From: Embleya scabrispora DSM 41855
Lineage (GTDB): Bacteria > Actinomycetota > Actinomycetes > Streptomycetales > Streptomycetaceae
Reading direction: 5' to 3'
Length of the DNA stretch: 64,000 nucleotides
NCBI RefSeq assembly: GCF_000372745.1
Contig: NZ_KB889730.1
Coordinates: 62,131-126,130 of the forward strand
Part shown: in pieces, positions 8,585 to 17,035 of the stretch
Position numbering within the stretch: position 1 is the stretch's first letter
Layout: the number at the start of each line of letters is the position of its first letter
Notes under the pieces: generated by a model
What the model saw: only the letters and a program-made list of their open reading frames with translations
The model's database searches: none
Told to the model about the DNA's origin: nothing
Made by a program: the position numbers and the translations under genes

Positions 8585-9241
8585 TCAGGCCCTGGGCCCG
8601 GCGTGTTGGCAGGTGTCCACGAGGGTGCGGACCAGGTCTGCCACACCCGGCAACCACGGCCCGCCGGCCGTCGGGTCCCCGGATGGCGCCGGTGGTCGGG
8701 CCCAGCGCAACAGGCCGCCCTGCACCCGGGATGGCGGCAGCGCGAGGTAGCCACCGTCGCCGTGGAAGCGCAGGGTCGAGGGCACCGTGCCGTACCGATC
8801 AAGGCCGTATCGGTCCAGCAACTCACCCAGTTCGCCCAACTCGTATGGCTCAACCAGGAACGCGTAGCGGCCCGGCGCGGCGACGACCGGACCGGTACGC
8901 ACACCGAGCCGGGCGAGTTGGTCGAGCGAGCGGGCACCGGCTTCCGACGGCACACTCAACGCCGCCACCCGCCCTCCCGTCGCCAGGATCACCGACGCGT
9001 CGGGGGTCTGTTGCCACCACCAACGCACCATGCGTTCGTCACATGTGGCCGCGAGCAGGGGAGGTTCACCCGGATGGGCGCCCGGCACGCGACATTCGGT
9101 CGCACCACAACGACACACGCCCGACCAGCGGTCGTATCCGACGCCGGGAACCACCGGCCAGCGCCATCTCGCACACGTCAGCACGGCCGACATCAATGCG
9201 GTGCGTTCCCTCCGTCGTCTTCCGAGGATCTCGCGCAGCAT
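8585..9241 (-). CDS. Primase-polymerase (prim-pol) domain protein, probably inactive
   Basis: This 218-residue protein resembles the bifunctional DNA primase/polymerase N-terminal family found as a single domain in Streptomyces. The visible order is WPVVPG, a Cys-rich loop (CRCGATECRVPGAHPGEPP), a RWWWQQTPDASVILATG segment and a C-terminal LRFHGDGGYLALPPS strand. Where active prim-pols have the metal-binding DxD after the ATG strand, this one reads VAALSVPSEAG with no acidic pair, so catalysis is doubtful. The start is ATG 9241, preceded by GGAAAGGAA; the longer frame upstream lacks support. It may act as a binding or scaffold protein. Confidence 0.65.
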   Translation of the reverse strand: MLREILGRRRRERTALMSAVLTCARWRWPVVPGVGYDRWSGVCRCGATECRVPGAHPGEPPLLAATCDERMVRWWWQQTPDASVILATGGRVAALSVPSEAGARSLDQLARLGVRTGPVVAAPGRYAFLVEPYELGELGELLDRYGLDRYGTVPSTLRFHGDGGYLALPPSRVQGGLLRWARPPAPSGDPTAGGPWLPGVADLVRTLVDTCQHAGPRA

Positions 9242-9743
9242 GCGCTCGTTCCTTTCCGTGAACGTGGAAGCACTATGCGTGATACTCAGGTACTCCGCAG
9301 CCGACCATGACGGGGCCACTTGGCGGCACATGGCGCGAGGTGGCGCAGGGGTGGCGAATTACGGCGCCCGGTACGGGTGTTGCCCTCGCGGATCGGACCT
9401 CGGGCGGGAGATGGGGGCTCCCGAGCGGACCGTTGTGCCATCCAATGCTGCGGTTTGCGCTGCGGTTGGGTCTATTGGTCTCTGCCTGGGGAGGCACCGC
9501 GTCCGATGCGACGCCGCGCCTATTCCAGCACTCCTCACCGAGGACGACGAACGGCCGGCCCTCGGAGGTTCCGCAGATCTCACGAGACCGCGATCACAGG
9601 ATCCTGAAGCATACCCGCGATGTGGCTCTCTTCCGTTGTACCCCCAACGCCGGTGACCTTCACGCCGCCGCGCCGCGCCGTTGGGCAGGACGGGTACAAC
9701 CGGCGGCATCCGGATCGAGGCGATCGGCTCGTAGGATCACGCC
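9242..9743. other. 502-bp non-coding divergent region
   Basis: This lies between the prim-pol gene (minus) and the GT2 gene (plus). GC is lower than in the flanking genes. No frame here has convincing codon usage or homology. It contains the prim-pol Shine-Dalgarno site and, at its right end, the probable leaderless promoter of the glycosyltransferase. I see no RNA gene or strong dyad. Confidence 0.6.
9732..9737 (+). promoter_or_regulatory. -10 box TAGGAT for leaderless GT2 transcript
   Basis: TAGGAT ends 6 nt before the ATG at 9744 and there is no Shine-Dalgarno sequence. This is the spacing expected when transcription starts at the start codon. Confidence 0.6.
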
Positions 9744-10505
9744 ATGGCGGAGCACACGACCGGCACACCAACCGGCGACACGGCCGTGGTGATCCCGGCA
9801 TACGACGAGGCACAACGCATTTCGGCCACGGTCGAGGCGGCGCGATCGATCGCCGGGGTGGACCTCGTGGTGGTGGTGGACGACGGTTCGCGGGACGAGA
9901 CCGCTGCCGCGGCCCGGGCGTCGGGCGCCGTGGTCGCCCGGCACGGACGCAACCGCGGCAAGGCGGGCGCCATGGAGACCGGGGCCGCCGTGGTGGCCGC
10001 GATCGACGAGCGCGGGGCCCGGAACCGGCCGCGTCACCTGCTGTTCCTGGACGCCGACCTGGAGCACACGGCCGCCGCCGCGGCTCCGCTGATCGACTCG
10101 GTGCGGTCCGGGACGGCCGCGATGACCATCGCGGTGCTGCCGCCGCAACTGCGCGCCGGGGGCGGACGCGGGTTCGTGGTCCGGGCCGCCCGGGACGGGA
10201 TCGCCCGGGCCTGCGGCTTCACCGCGACGCAGCCGCTTTCCGGCCAGCGCTGTCTGACCCGGGCGGCGTTCGAGGCGGCGTTGCCGCTCGCGGCCGGCTT
10301 CGGCGTCGAGACCGGGCTGACCATCGACCTGGTCCGCAAGGGCTTCCCGGTCGAGGAGGTCGAGGTCGAACTGCACCACCGGGTCACCGGCACCGACTTC
10401 GCCGCGCAGCGCCATCGGGCCCGGCAGTACGCACACGTGGCCCGGGCATTGGCCGAGCGAGGCGCGGCCGGGGCGTTGCCCGGGGCGATCCGCGGTCGTG
10501 GCTGA
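9744..10505 (+). CDS. Glycosyltransferase family 2 (DPM1-like, soluble)
   Basis: This 253-residue GT-A enzyme shows VVIPAYDEAQRI at the nucleotide-binding strand and VVVVDDGSRDET for the first acidic cluster. HGRNRGKAGAMETG follows, then LFLDADLE as the metal-binding DxD region. It has no transmembrane helices. Family members transfer a sugar from NDP-sugar to a polyprenyl phosphate or similar acceptor. The next gene overlaps it by 8 bp and encodes a GT-C membrane enzyme. A plausible reading is that this protein makes a polyprenyl-phosphate sugar donor for the GT-C enzyme. That coupling is inference. Confidence 0.88.
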   Translation: MAEHTTGTPTGDTAVVIPAYDEAQRISATVEAARSIAGVDLVVVVDDGSRDETAAAARASGAVVARHGRNRGKAGAMETGAAVVAAIDERGARNRPRHLLFLDADLEHTAAAAAPLIDSVRSGTAAMTIAVLPPQLRAGGGRGFVVRAARDGIARACGFTATQPLSGQRCLTRAAFEAALPLAAGFGVETGLTIDLVRKGFPVEEVEVELHHRVTGTDFAAQRHRARQYAHVARALAERGAAGALPGAIRGRG

Positions 10506-12030
10506 ACCGGTGGCGGCACGGCCCGCCACGGCACGTCGCACGTCGATGTTTCACGTGGAACACCCGTTTGGACCGCTCGCGCTCGGCCTGTGTGTGTCGG
10601 CGATCGCCCTGGTCGTGCTGACCGGCCTGCTCGGGCCCTCCGCCGCACAGCCGCCGCTGCCGGGTGGGCCGTCCTGGCTGCCGCCGTACCACTTCCAGGC
10701 CCATCCCGCCGCGGGGCTGGTGACCGGCCTGTTGCTCACGGCGGCCCTGATCGGCGCGAGCGGCCTCGCCCTGGCGCTGCGCGAACTGGGCCGAGGCTGG
10801 GCACCGGACCCGGGTCGGCTCACCCTCGGCGGCGCGGTGGCCGCGCTCGCGGTGGTGTGCGTGCCGCCGATGGGCTCGGCCGACCACCTCGTCTACGCCG
10901 CGTACGGGCGCCTCGCGGCCACCGGTGGCGATCCCTACCAGGACACCGCCGCGACGCTGGTGCGGGACGGCGATCCGGTCGGCGTCGCGGTCGAGGCGCC
11001 GTGGACCGACGTGCCGTCCGTGTACGGGCCGGTGGCCACTGCGGAGCAGTGGCTCGCGGCCCGAATCGGCGGCACCTCCGTTCATACGATCGTGCTGGTG
11101 CTGACCCTGCTCGGGGCGGCCGCGTTCGTGCTGACCGGGCTGCTGCTCCAGCGCGCGGCGGGCCCGGATCGCATCGCCCGGGCCCGAGTGGCGATCCTGT
11201 GGTCGCTCAATCCGCTGCTGCTGTTCGTGGCGGTGGGCGCCGGCCACCTGGACGCGTTCGCGCTGGTGTTCGCGGTGGGCGCGCTGCTCGCGGTGCGCCG
11301 CTCCCCCGTACTCGCGGGTGTCCTGGTCGGCCTGGCCTGCGCGGCGAAGATCTCGCTCGGGCTGTACGTCCTGGCCTTGGCCTGGGGACTGCGCGGGCGG
11401 CCGCGCGCGCTCGCCGCGATGATCGGGTCGGCGCTCGTGGTCGGCATCGCCACCTATCTGCCGGTCGGCTTCGGTGCGTTCGATCAAATGCGCGAGAACA
11501 CCAAGCTGGTCTCGCTCGCGGTGCCGCTGCGGCTGGTGCTGAAGCCGCTGGAGTCGGCCGTCGGCCACGACGGCGCCCGCTCGCTGATCGGCCTGCTGGG
11601 CTGGCTGCTGGGCGCGCTGGTGGTGTGGCTGCTGGCCCGAACCGCCGCCCGGGCCCGGCCCGCGGCGATGGCGCACGTGCTGCGCGACAGCGCCGCGGCG
11701 GCTGCGCTGCTGTCCCTGGCCTGGTTGCTGACCACGCCGTACAGCCTGCCCTGGTACGACGTCGCGGCCTGGGCACCGCTCGTGTTGCTCGCGCCCTCCG
11801 CGCTCGACTGGCTGCTGCTGGCCCGCAGCACGCTCCTGGTGTGCGCGTACGTCCCCGGCCGGGTGGTGCCGCTGCCGGACGCGGTGGATACCCTCCAGCG
11901 CACCCTGCGCGGCACCGTCGGCCCGTGGGCGGGCGCGGCGATCCTGGTCGCGGCGGTGCTGGTCAGTCGACGCGCGGGCGGCTTTCCACCGCTGCGATCA
12001 CCGCGATCGCCAGGGGCGCCGCGATCGTGA
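10498..12030 (+). CDS. GT-C membrane glycosyltransferase (MptB-like alpha-mannosyltransferase)
   Basis: This 510-residue polytopic protein has about 12 hydrophobic helices. A conserved early loop (MGSADHLVYAAYGR followed by GGDPY) corresponds to the acidic catalytic loop of polyprenol-phosphomannose-dependent mannosyltransferases. Later features are ARVAILWSLNPLLL and SLAWLLTTPYSLPWYD. The usual role is elongation of lipomannan-like or wall glycans on the outer face of the membrane. The GTG start (10498) overlaps the GT2 stop; ATG 10546 is an alternative start that coincides with the parS-like site. The 3' end overlaps the convergent gene by 68 bp. Confidence 0.8.
   Translation: MAEPVAARPATARRTSMFHVEHPFGPLALGLCVSAIALVVLTGLLGPSAAQPPLPGGPSWLPPYHFQAHPAAGLVTGLLLTAALIGASGLALALRELGRGWAPDPGRLTLGGAVAALAVVCVPPMGSADHLVYAAYGRLAATGGDPYQDTAATLVRDGDPVGVAVEAPWTDVPSVYGPVATAEQWLAARIGGTSVHTIVLVLTLLGAAAFVLTGLLLQRAAGPDRIARARVAILWSLNPLLLFVAVGAGHLDAFALVFAVGALLAVRRSPVLAGVLVGLACAAKISLGLYVLALAWGLRGRPRALAAMIGSALVVGIATYLPVGFGAFDQMRENTKLVSLAVPLRLVLKPLESAVGHDGARSLIGLLGWLLGALVVWLLARTAARARPAAMAHVLRDSAAAAALLSLAWLLTTPYSLPWYDVAAWAPLVLLAPSALDWLLLARSTLLVCAYVPGRVVPLPDAVDTLQRTLRGTVGPWAGAAILVAAVLVSRRAGGFPPLRSPRSPGAPRS
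10547..10562. promoter_or_regulatory. parS-like ParB-binding site
   Basis: TGTTTCACGTGGAACA differs by one base from the palindromic bacterial parS core TGTTTCACGTGAAACA. It lies inside the 5' end of the GT-C gene. Streptomyces carry many parS sites clustered around oriC, so one intragenic copy fits an origin-proximal location. Confidence 0.85.
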
Positions 12031-14092
12031 GCGCGACCGCCGGGATCTGGATGCCGGAGTCGTTCACCGCGTAGCCGACCACCGAGGTCAGCCAGCACGC
12101 GATCAGCGTCGAGCGCAGCCACGGCACCGCCTCGAAGGACCGGGCCAGAGCCGGCGCACGCCACTTCGACGGATCACGCACAGCGAGAATGAGCAGCACG
12201 AACACGACCGGGATGATCAGCGTGAACGGCGTGGTGAACGAGTGCAGGTTGCCCATGATCTTGCGGTGCAGCGTGTCGCCGGCGTCGCCGTCGACGAGTT
12301 CCTGTACGAACCGACCCAGGTGCGAACGGCTCGCCGCCGGGCGGCGCCAGTCCAGCACGGCGATGGTGCCGATCACCACGACCGCGCCCAGACCGACCAG
12401 GCCGACCTTGGCCCACGAGATCCGGGTGCCGGTCAGGAGCAGGCCGAGCACCGCCAGGCCCGGGATCAGCGCGAGCACGCCACCGAAGTCGCTGCCGAAG
12501 GCGGGCCATCCGTCGGCCACCACCGCGACCGCGCCCACCGCCGAGAGCACCACGATCGCCGCACGCCGGCGATCGGCGGCGAGCAGTCGGCCCACCGGCC
12601 ACCCGACCGCGAGCAGCACGGCCATCGCGAAGATCGTCCAGGCGACGTTGCCGAACCCGTAGAACCGGCCCGCCACCAGCGGGGACAGTCCGAACAGGGT
12701 GTTCAACTGGAGCGGTGAGCCGACCATCACGTCGCCGGCCAGGATCACCGCGGTGGCCGCGGCGACCACGCCGGCCGGGCCGTACGGGTGTTTGCGCCAG
12801 GGGCCGAGCAGCGCCAAGCCCGCGAGCACGGCGGCGAACGCCACGGTGAGTCCGAGCAGCGTCCAGGCCGGGTCGCCGGCCTGCTCCCACGGCAGCAGAC
12901 CGACCAGGAACGACCCGCCGGGAACCGCGCCGAAGAACACCCCGATCACGGTCGCGGCGCGTATCACCGTGCTCCGGGCCCGAATCCGGCCGCTGCGGCC
13001 GAATCGCACGGCGAGCCACAGCGCGATCGCCGCGAAGACGATCGGCAGCAGGGTGAGCCAGGTGAAGAAGTACCAGACCTCGCGCACCGTGCGCGACGCC
13101 TGGGCACCCGCGTCGAACAGGCGCAACTCGTCGATCGCCGCGTTGCCGGACGGGCCGGCCACCCGGGTGTACACCGCGCCGACCAGCGCGCTCGGCGCGT
13201 CGATGCCCAGCGGCGCGAGCAGGCTCGGGGCCAGGTCGGTGAGCTGGACCAGGCCGTCGTTGCGGGTCGAGGTCGCGGTCAGGTAGCCGGAGGCGAAGGT
13301 CGTGCCCGACGCCGTGCCGGGTCCGGCGGCCAGGAGGGCGCGCACATGCGGGCTGCCGGTGTCGTCGGCAAGGCCCGCGACCACGAGTTGGGTGCGCGGC
13401 GGCAGCGTGGCGGCGATCCGGGCCACGTGCGCGTCCACCACCCGCAGCCGGTCGGCGCGGTCGACGCCGGGTCCGGTCAGGCCGCCGAGGTCGACCAGGG
13501 TCAGCGCGGAGCGCTCGATCAGCGCGGCGTCCACGGCGGCCGGGTCCGGCAGGTAGGCGCCGCGCACCCGACCGGTCGGATCGGCGCTCGCGTAGGCCGC
13601 GCCCGGGCCGACCGAGGTGACCGCCCCGCCGTGCTCCACGACCGAGGCGGCCAGTTGTCCGTACCTGGGGTTGTAGCCGAACTTGTCGTTGCGCTTGGCG
13701 ATCGCGCGCATGTTCGGCACCGTCGCCGCGCCGTCCGGGGCCAGGGTCGGCGGCAGCGGTTCGGCGCACGGATCGGCGCTCTTGGCACTGGTGCGGACAT
13801 CCGTCGAGCGGGCGCCCGCACCCGTGGTGAGCCACCCGTCGACGGGACACGCACGCGGATGCACGGTGCGCACCGACATCGCGGCCGAGGTCGCGTGCCG
13901 GGCCAGGGCGGCCAGGCCCGGAGTGCGTCCGGCATCGATGTCGGCCCAGGTCAGGCCCGGGATCCCGAGCAGCACGACATGGTCGGCGGCGGCCGCGCGG
14001 GCGGGCGCGGCACCGGCCGAGCCGGGCAGCGCCGACAACGCGACCACCGCCGTGAGCAGCGCGAGCAGCAACCGGAGGGGACGAGCGATCAC
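11963..14092 (-). CDS. Large membrane protein with N-terminal alkaline-phosphatase-like domain
   Basis: This 709-residue protein starts with a signal peptide (residues 1-28, ending near GSAGAAPA). The extracytoplasmic domain spans about 35-330, with HVVLLGIPGLTW and TRTPGLAALARHATSAAMSVRT resembling the first metal-site region of the alkaline phosphatase/sulfatase superfamily. GWLTTGAGARS falls near the expected nucleophile region. The C-terminal half has about ten membrane helices. Streptomyces genomes carry such proteins as conserved unknowns. Location beside the GT2/GT-C pair suggests a role in lipid-linked glycan or envelope metabolism, which is inference. It converges on the GT-C gene with a 68-bp overlap. 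Confidence 0.75.
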   Translation of the reverse strand: MIARPLRLLLALLTAVVALSALPGSAGAAPARAAAADHVVLLGIPGLTWADIDAGRTPGLAALARHATSAAMSVRTVHPRACPVDGWLTTGAGARSTDVRTSAKSADPCAEPLPPTLAPDGAATVPNMRAIAKRNDKFGYNPRYGQLAASVVEHGGAVTSVGPGAAYASADPTGRVRGAYLPDPAAVDAALIERSALTLVDLGGLTGPGVDRADRLRVVDAHVARIAATLPPRTQLVVAGLADDTGSPHVRALLAAGPGTASGTTFASGYLTATSTRNDGLVQLTDLAPSLLAPLGIDAPSALVGAVYTRVAGPSGNAAIDELRLFDAGAQASRTVREVWYFFTWLTLLPIVFAAIALWLAVRFGRSGRIRARSTVIRAATVIGVFFGAVPGGSFLVGLLPWEQAGDPAWTLLGLTVAFAAVLAGLALLGPWRKHPYGPAGVVAAATAVILAGDVMVGSPLQLNTLFGLSPLVAGRFYGFGNVAWTIFAMAVLLAVGWPVGRLLAADRRRAAIVVLSAVGAVAVVADGWPAFGSDFGGVLALIPGLAVLGLLLTGTRISWAKVGLVGLGAVVVIGTIAVLDWRRPAASRSHLGRFVQELVDGDAGDTLHRKIMGNLHSFTTPFTLIIPVVFVLLILAVRDPSKWRAPALARSFEAVPWLRSTLIACWLTSVVGYAVNDSGIQIPAVALTIAAPLAIAVIAAVESRPRVD

Positions 14093-14173
14093 GGGTGCCT
14101 GCTCCTCGACGTACGCGGCCTACACGGGGACGGATGATCGCCCCAGGCTATGCGGCGCGCTCCGCTGCCATGT

Positions 14174-15367
14174 TCAGGGCGCCAGTCCGGCCGCGTACGC
14201 CGCCGCGGTCGCCGCGCCCATCACCACCTTCACCGGTCGGCCCAGCGACGCCGCCACCGCGGCCACGTCCTCGTACTCCGGCTGGGCGTTGACCACCCTG
14301 CCGTCGAACATCGCGGTCTTGACCCGCACCGGCAGCCCCTCCACCCGTACCGTGCCGAACTCGCGGGCCAGCGCGCGCTTGGCCACCGGCACGATCCGTG
14401 CCCCTATCGTCGAGGTCTCCACGAACACCGTCCGCAGCGCGGCGTCCACCCGGTCCGCCGGGACCAGCACGCACAACGTGTGGGCGGGGCGGCCCTTCTT
14501 CATCAGGATCGGCACCAGCCACGCGTCGCCCGCGCCGATCGCGAGCAGCTTGCCCAACACCGCCGGCCACAGGCGCGGGTCGAGGTCGTCCACGTTGGTC
14601 TCGATCAGCACGTCCTCACCGGTCGGTTGCACCCGGTGCGCCTCGTGCCGCTCGCCGAGCACGACCCGCAGGATGTTGGGCACCTCCTCGATCCGACGGC
14701 TGCCCGCGCCGGTCCCGTCCGCGATGATCCGCAGGGCCGGCATCGGCCCCCAGGTCCGACACACCGAGGCGAGCAGGGCCGCGCCGGTGGGCGTGCACAT
14801 CTCGTACGGGGCCGGGCCCGCGTATACCGGAGCGGCGGCCACCCGCATCAGTTCGAGCACGGCCGGCACCGGCACCGGCAGGACGCCGTGCGCGGCCCGA
14901 ACGCTGCCGCTGCCCAGCGCGACCGGCGAGCCGACCGCGTCCTCGACGCCCAGTGCGTGCAGCGCCGTGCAGGTGCCGACCACGTCGGCGATCGCGTCCA
15001 GCGCGCCGACCTCATGGAAGTGCACCTCTTCCGGCAGACATCCGTGCGCGCGGGCCTCGGCGTGCGCGAGCCGGCCGAACACGTCGTGTGCCCGGGCATG
15101 CACGGGTTCGGCCAGATCGGCCCGATCGAGCAGGTCGCGGACGTCGTTCCAGGTGCGGTGCACATGGCTGTGCACGGTCTTGACCCTGGCCCGGGTCGCG
15201 GCGATCCCGTGTCGGTCGGTGCGTTCGGCGGTGATCAGAATCGGTTCGACGCCCACCGCGTCGACGGCTTGCTGGACGGCCTCCAGCGGGGCGCCGGCGT
15301 CGATCAGGGCCCCGAGCAGCATGTCGCCGCTCGCACCGGCCTGGCACTGGAACCATGCGATGGCCAA
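14174..15367 (-). CDS. larC: Nickel-pincer cofactor biosynthesis protein LarC
   Basis: LarC inserts nickel into the pyridinium-dithiocarboxylate mononucleotide to make the lactate racemase cofactor. The 397-residue protein begins AIAWFQCQAGASGDMLLGALIDAG, the usual LarC N-terminus. It also has CLPEEVHFHEVGALDAIADVVG, PTGAALL and a C-terminal ETNVDDLDP region. The start is TTG 15367: GGGAGG lies 7 nt upstream and the family N-terminus begins exactly there, while the open frame upstream is unsupported. It is in a tail-to-head order behind larB with a 124-bp gap. LarE and LarA are not in this window. Confidence 0.92.
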   Translation of the reverse strand: MAIAWFQCQAGASGDMLLGALIDAGAPLEAVQQAVDAVGVEPILITAERTDRHGIAATRARVKTVHSHVHRTWNDVRDLLDRADLAEPVHARAHDVFGRLAHAEARAHGCLPEEVHFHEVGALDAIADVVGTCTALHALGVEDAVGSPVALGSGSVRAAHGVLPVPVPAVLELMRVAAAPVYAGPAPYEMCTPTGAALLASVCRTWGPMPALRIIADGTGAGSRRIEEVPNILRVVLGERHEAHRVQPTGEDVLIETNVDDLDPRLWPAVLGKLLAIGAGDAWLVPILMKKGRPAHTLCVLVPADRVDAALRTVFVETSTIGARIVPVAKRALAREFGTVRVEGLPVRVKTAMFDGRVVNAQPEYEDVAAVAASLGRPVKVVMGAATAAAYAAGLAP

Positions 15368-15491
15368 GCGGACACCTCCCGTCGCGGCCACTGTGACAGC
15401 CGACGGGCAGTCCTGCCGGGAAACCGACGAAGCGACCGAAACCGACCGCTTTCTTGCGTTTGACTGTTCCCGTACTTCGGTGCGCGCTTGA

Positions 15492-16277
15492 TTACCGCGC
15501 CTCGCGGGTCCCGTCCGCCCGGGCGGACCGCGCCACCCGCGCCGCGAACACGCCCGCCCCGAAGCCGTTGTCGATGTTGCACACCGCGACCCCGGGCGCA
15601 CACGAGTTGAGCATCGCCAGCAGCGCCGCGAGGCCGCCGAAGGACGCGCCGTAGCCCACGCTGGTGGGCACCGCGAGCACCGGCACCGAGACCAGGCCCG
15701 CCACCACGCTGGGCAGGGCGCCCTCCATGCCGGCGACCACGATCAGACAGTCCGCCGCGTCGAGTTGGGCATGCACCGCGAGCAGCCGATGGATGCCGGC
15801 CACGCCCACGTCCTCGATCCGCTCCACCTCGGCGCCGAACAGGCGCGCGGTGAACGCGGCCTCGCCCGCCACCGCCGCGTCCGAGGTGCCCGCGGAAACG
15901 ACCCGGACCAGGCCGCGGGTCGCCGGCGGCGTGCCCACCGCCACGCACGTGCCGGCGTCGTCGGTGTACGCCTCGCCGGGAAACGCCGCGTACACCGCGT
16001 CGACCACGGCCGCCGAGGCCCGGGTGGCGAACGCGGGGCGCCGACTCGTCTCGCGCAGTCGGCGAAAGAGCGCGACGGTCTGTTCCGGGGTCTTGCCGGC
16101 CGCGAAAACCACCTCGGGATCACCGGTGCGCAGTTCCCGATGGGTGTCCACCCGGGCGAATCCCAGGTCCGCGAAACCCGCCGCGGGCCCGCGCACGAGG
16201 TCGTCGAGCGCCTCGTCCACGCCCGCCTCGCCGGCGGCCACGCGGTCGAGCAATTCCCGTAACTCGGCCCGGTCCAC
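15492..16277 (-). CDS. larB: Nickel-pincer cofactor biosynthesis protein LarB
   Basis: LarB carboxylates nicotinic acid adenine dinucleotide and hydrolyses it in the first step of nickel-pincer synthesis. This 261-residue protein matches the family: an N-terminal helical part and then a PurE-like domain with VRVVSAGTSDAAVAGEA, CLIVVAGMEGALPSVVAGLV and PTSVGYGASFGGLAALLAML. The start used is GTG 16277. It is encoded upstream of larC on the same strand. Only two of the three cofactor genes are here, so LarE must be elsewhere if the pathway works. Confidence 0.92.
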   Translation of the reverse strand: MDRAELRELLDRVAAGEAGVDEALDDLVRGPAAGFADLGFARVDTHRELRTGDPEVVFAAGKTPEQTVALFRRLRETSRRPAFATRASAAVVDAVYAAFPGEAYTDDAGTCVAVGTPPATRGLVRVVSAGTSDAAVAGEAAFTARLFGAEVERIEDVGVAGIHRLLAVHAQLDAADCLIVVAGMEGALPSVVAGLVSVPVLAVPTSVGYGASFGGLAALLAMLNSCAPGVAVCNIDNGFGAGVFAARVARSARADGTREAR

Positions 16278-16358
16278 TTCCCCGATCGTAACCTTCCACC
16301 GGAACGGGCCCGTCCGGCACGGCCGTTCGGGGCGGACGCGGGCTCGCGAACCCGCCTG

Positions 16359-16799
16359 TCAGGACACCGGGACCAGCGCGTCCTTGCGCCAGCGCAGCGT
16401 CTTCTCGAAGCGCAGCACCGCACCGCGCCGGGGGTGGTTGCTGAGCTGCACGTGGTCGGTCATCGCCCGGATCAGCATCAGCCCGCGGCCGTTCTCCGCA
16501 CCCGGGCCGACCGCAACCGCCGACCCGCGCAGCCGATCGGGCGGAAAACCCGGGCCGCCGTCGATGATCTCGACCCGACAACAGTCGCCGGTAATACCGG
16601 CGCGAATCTGATATTCGGAATACGGACCGCCTCGGGCGTGCTCCACCACATTCGCGCATGCCTCGGACAGGGCGAGGCCGATCTCCATCGCGACCTCGCG
16701 ATCCACCCCCGCCGTCTCCATCGCGCCGACCAAAAGCCTGCGCGCCATCGGCACGCTCGCCGCATCCCGTGGCAGGTGGACAGTCCACCTCATGTCCAT
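16359..16799 (-). CDS. ATP-binding protein, RsbW-like anti-sigma kinase
   Basis: This 146-residue GHKL ATPase has GLALSEACANVVEHA as N box, DGGPGFPPD as the G1 region and ENGRGLMLIRAMTD as G2. It is closer to true RsbW/SpoIIAB-type switch kinases than the ATPase at 566-1045, since it keeps the SEACANVVEHA pattern. Two ATGs (16799 and 16793) could start it; GAAAGG lies upstream of the first. It precedes larB by 81 bp on the same strand. No anti-anti-sigma gene is adjacent. Confidence 0.85.
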   Translation of the reverse strand: MDMRWTVHLPRDAASVPMARRLLVGAMETAGVDREVAMEIGLALSEACANVVEHARGGPYSEYQIRAGITGDCCRVEIIDGGPGFPPDRLRGSAVAVGPGAENGRGLMLIRAMTDHVQLSNHPRRGAVLRFEKTLRWRKDALVPVS

Positions 16800-17035
16800 G
16801 AGCGGCCTTTCGACTTCTCTGGGAGTCCGGCTGTATCCGGCGGATCACACACCTGTTTTTATTGCCGTCGGTCGGTCCCGGTATGCGCACATCACTTGAT
16901 CGGTCGTCGATAGTCCGTGAAGACGATTCGTTCGGCCGCATCCCGGGGACACCACCTGCCCGTCCGGTCGGCTTCGGGCCGGCTACGGGCGGCGGCCGGC
17001 CGTTGTCGGCCCCGGGCACAGGGGGCCGACACGCG

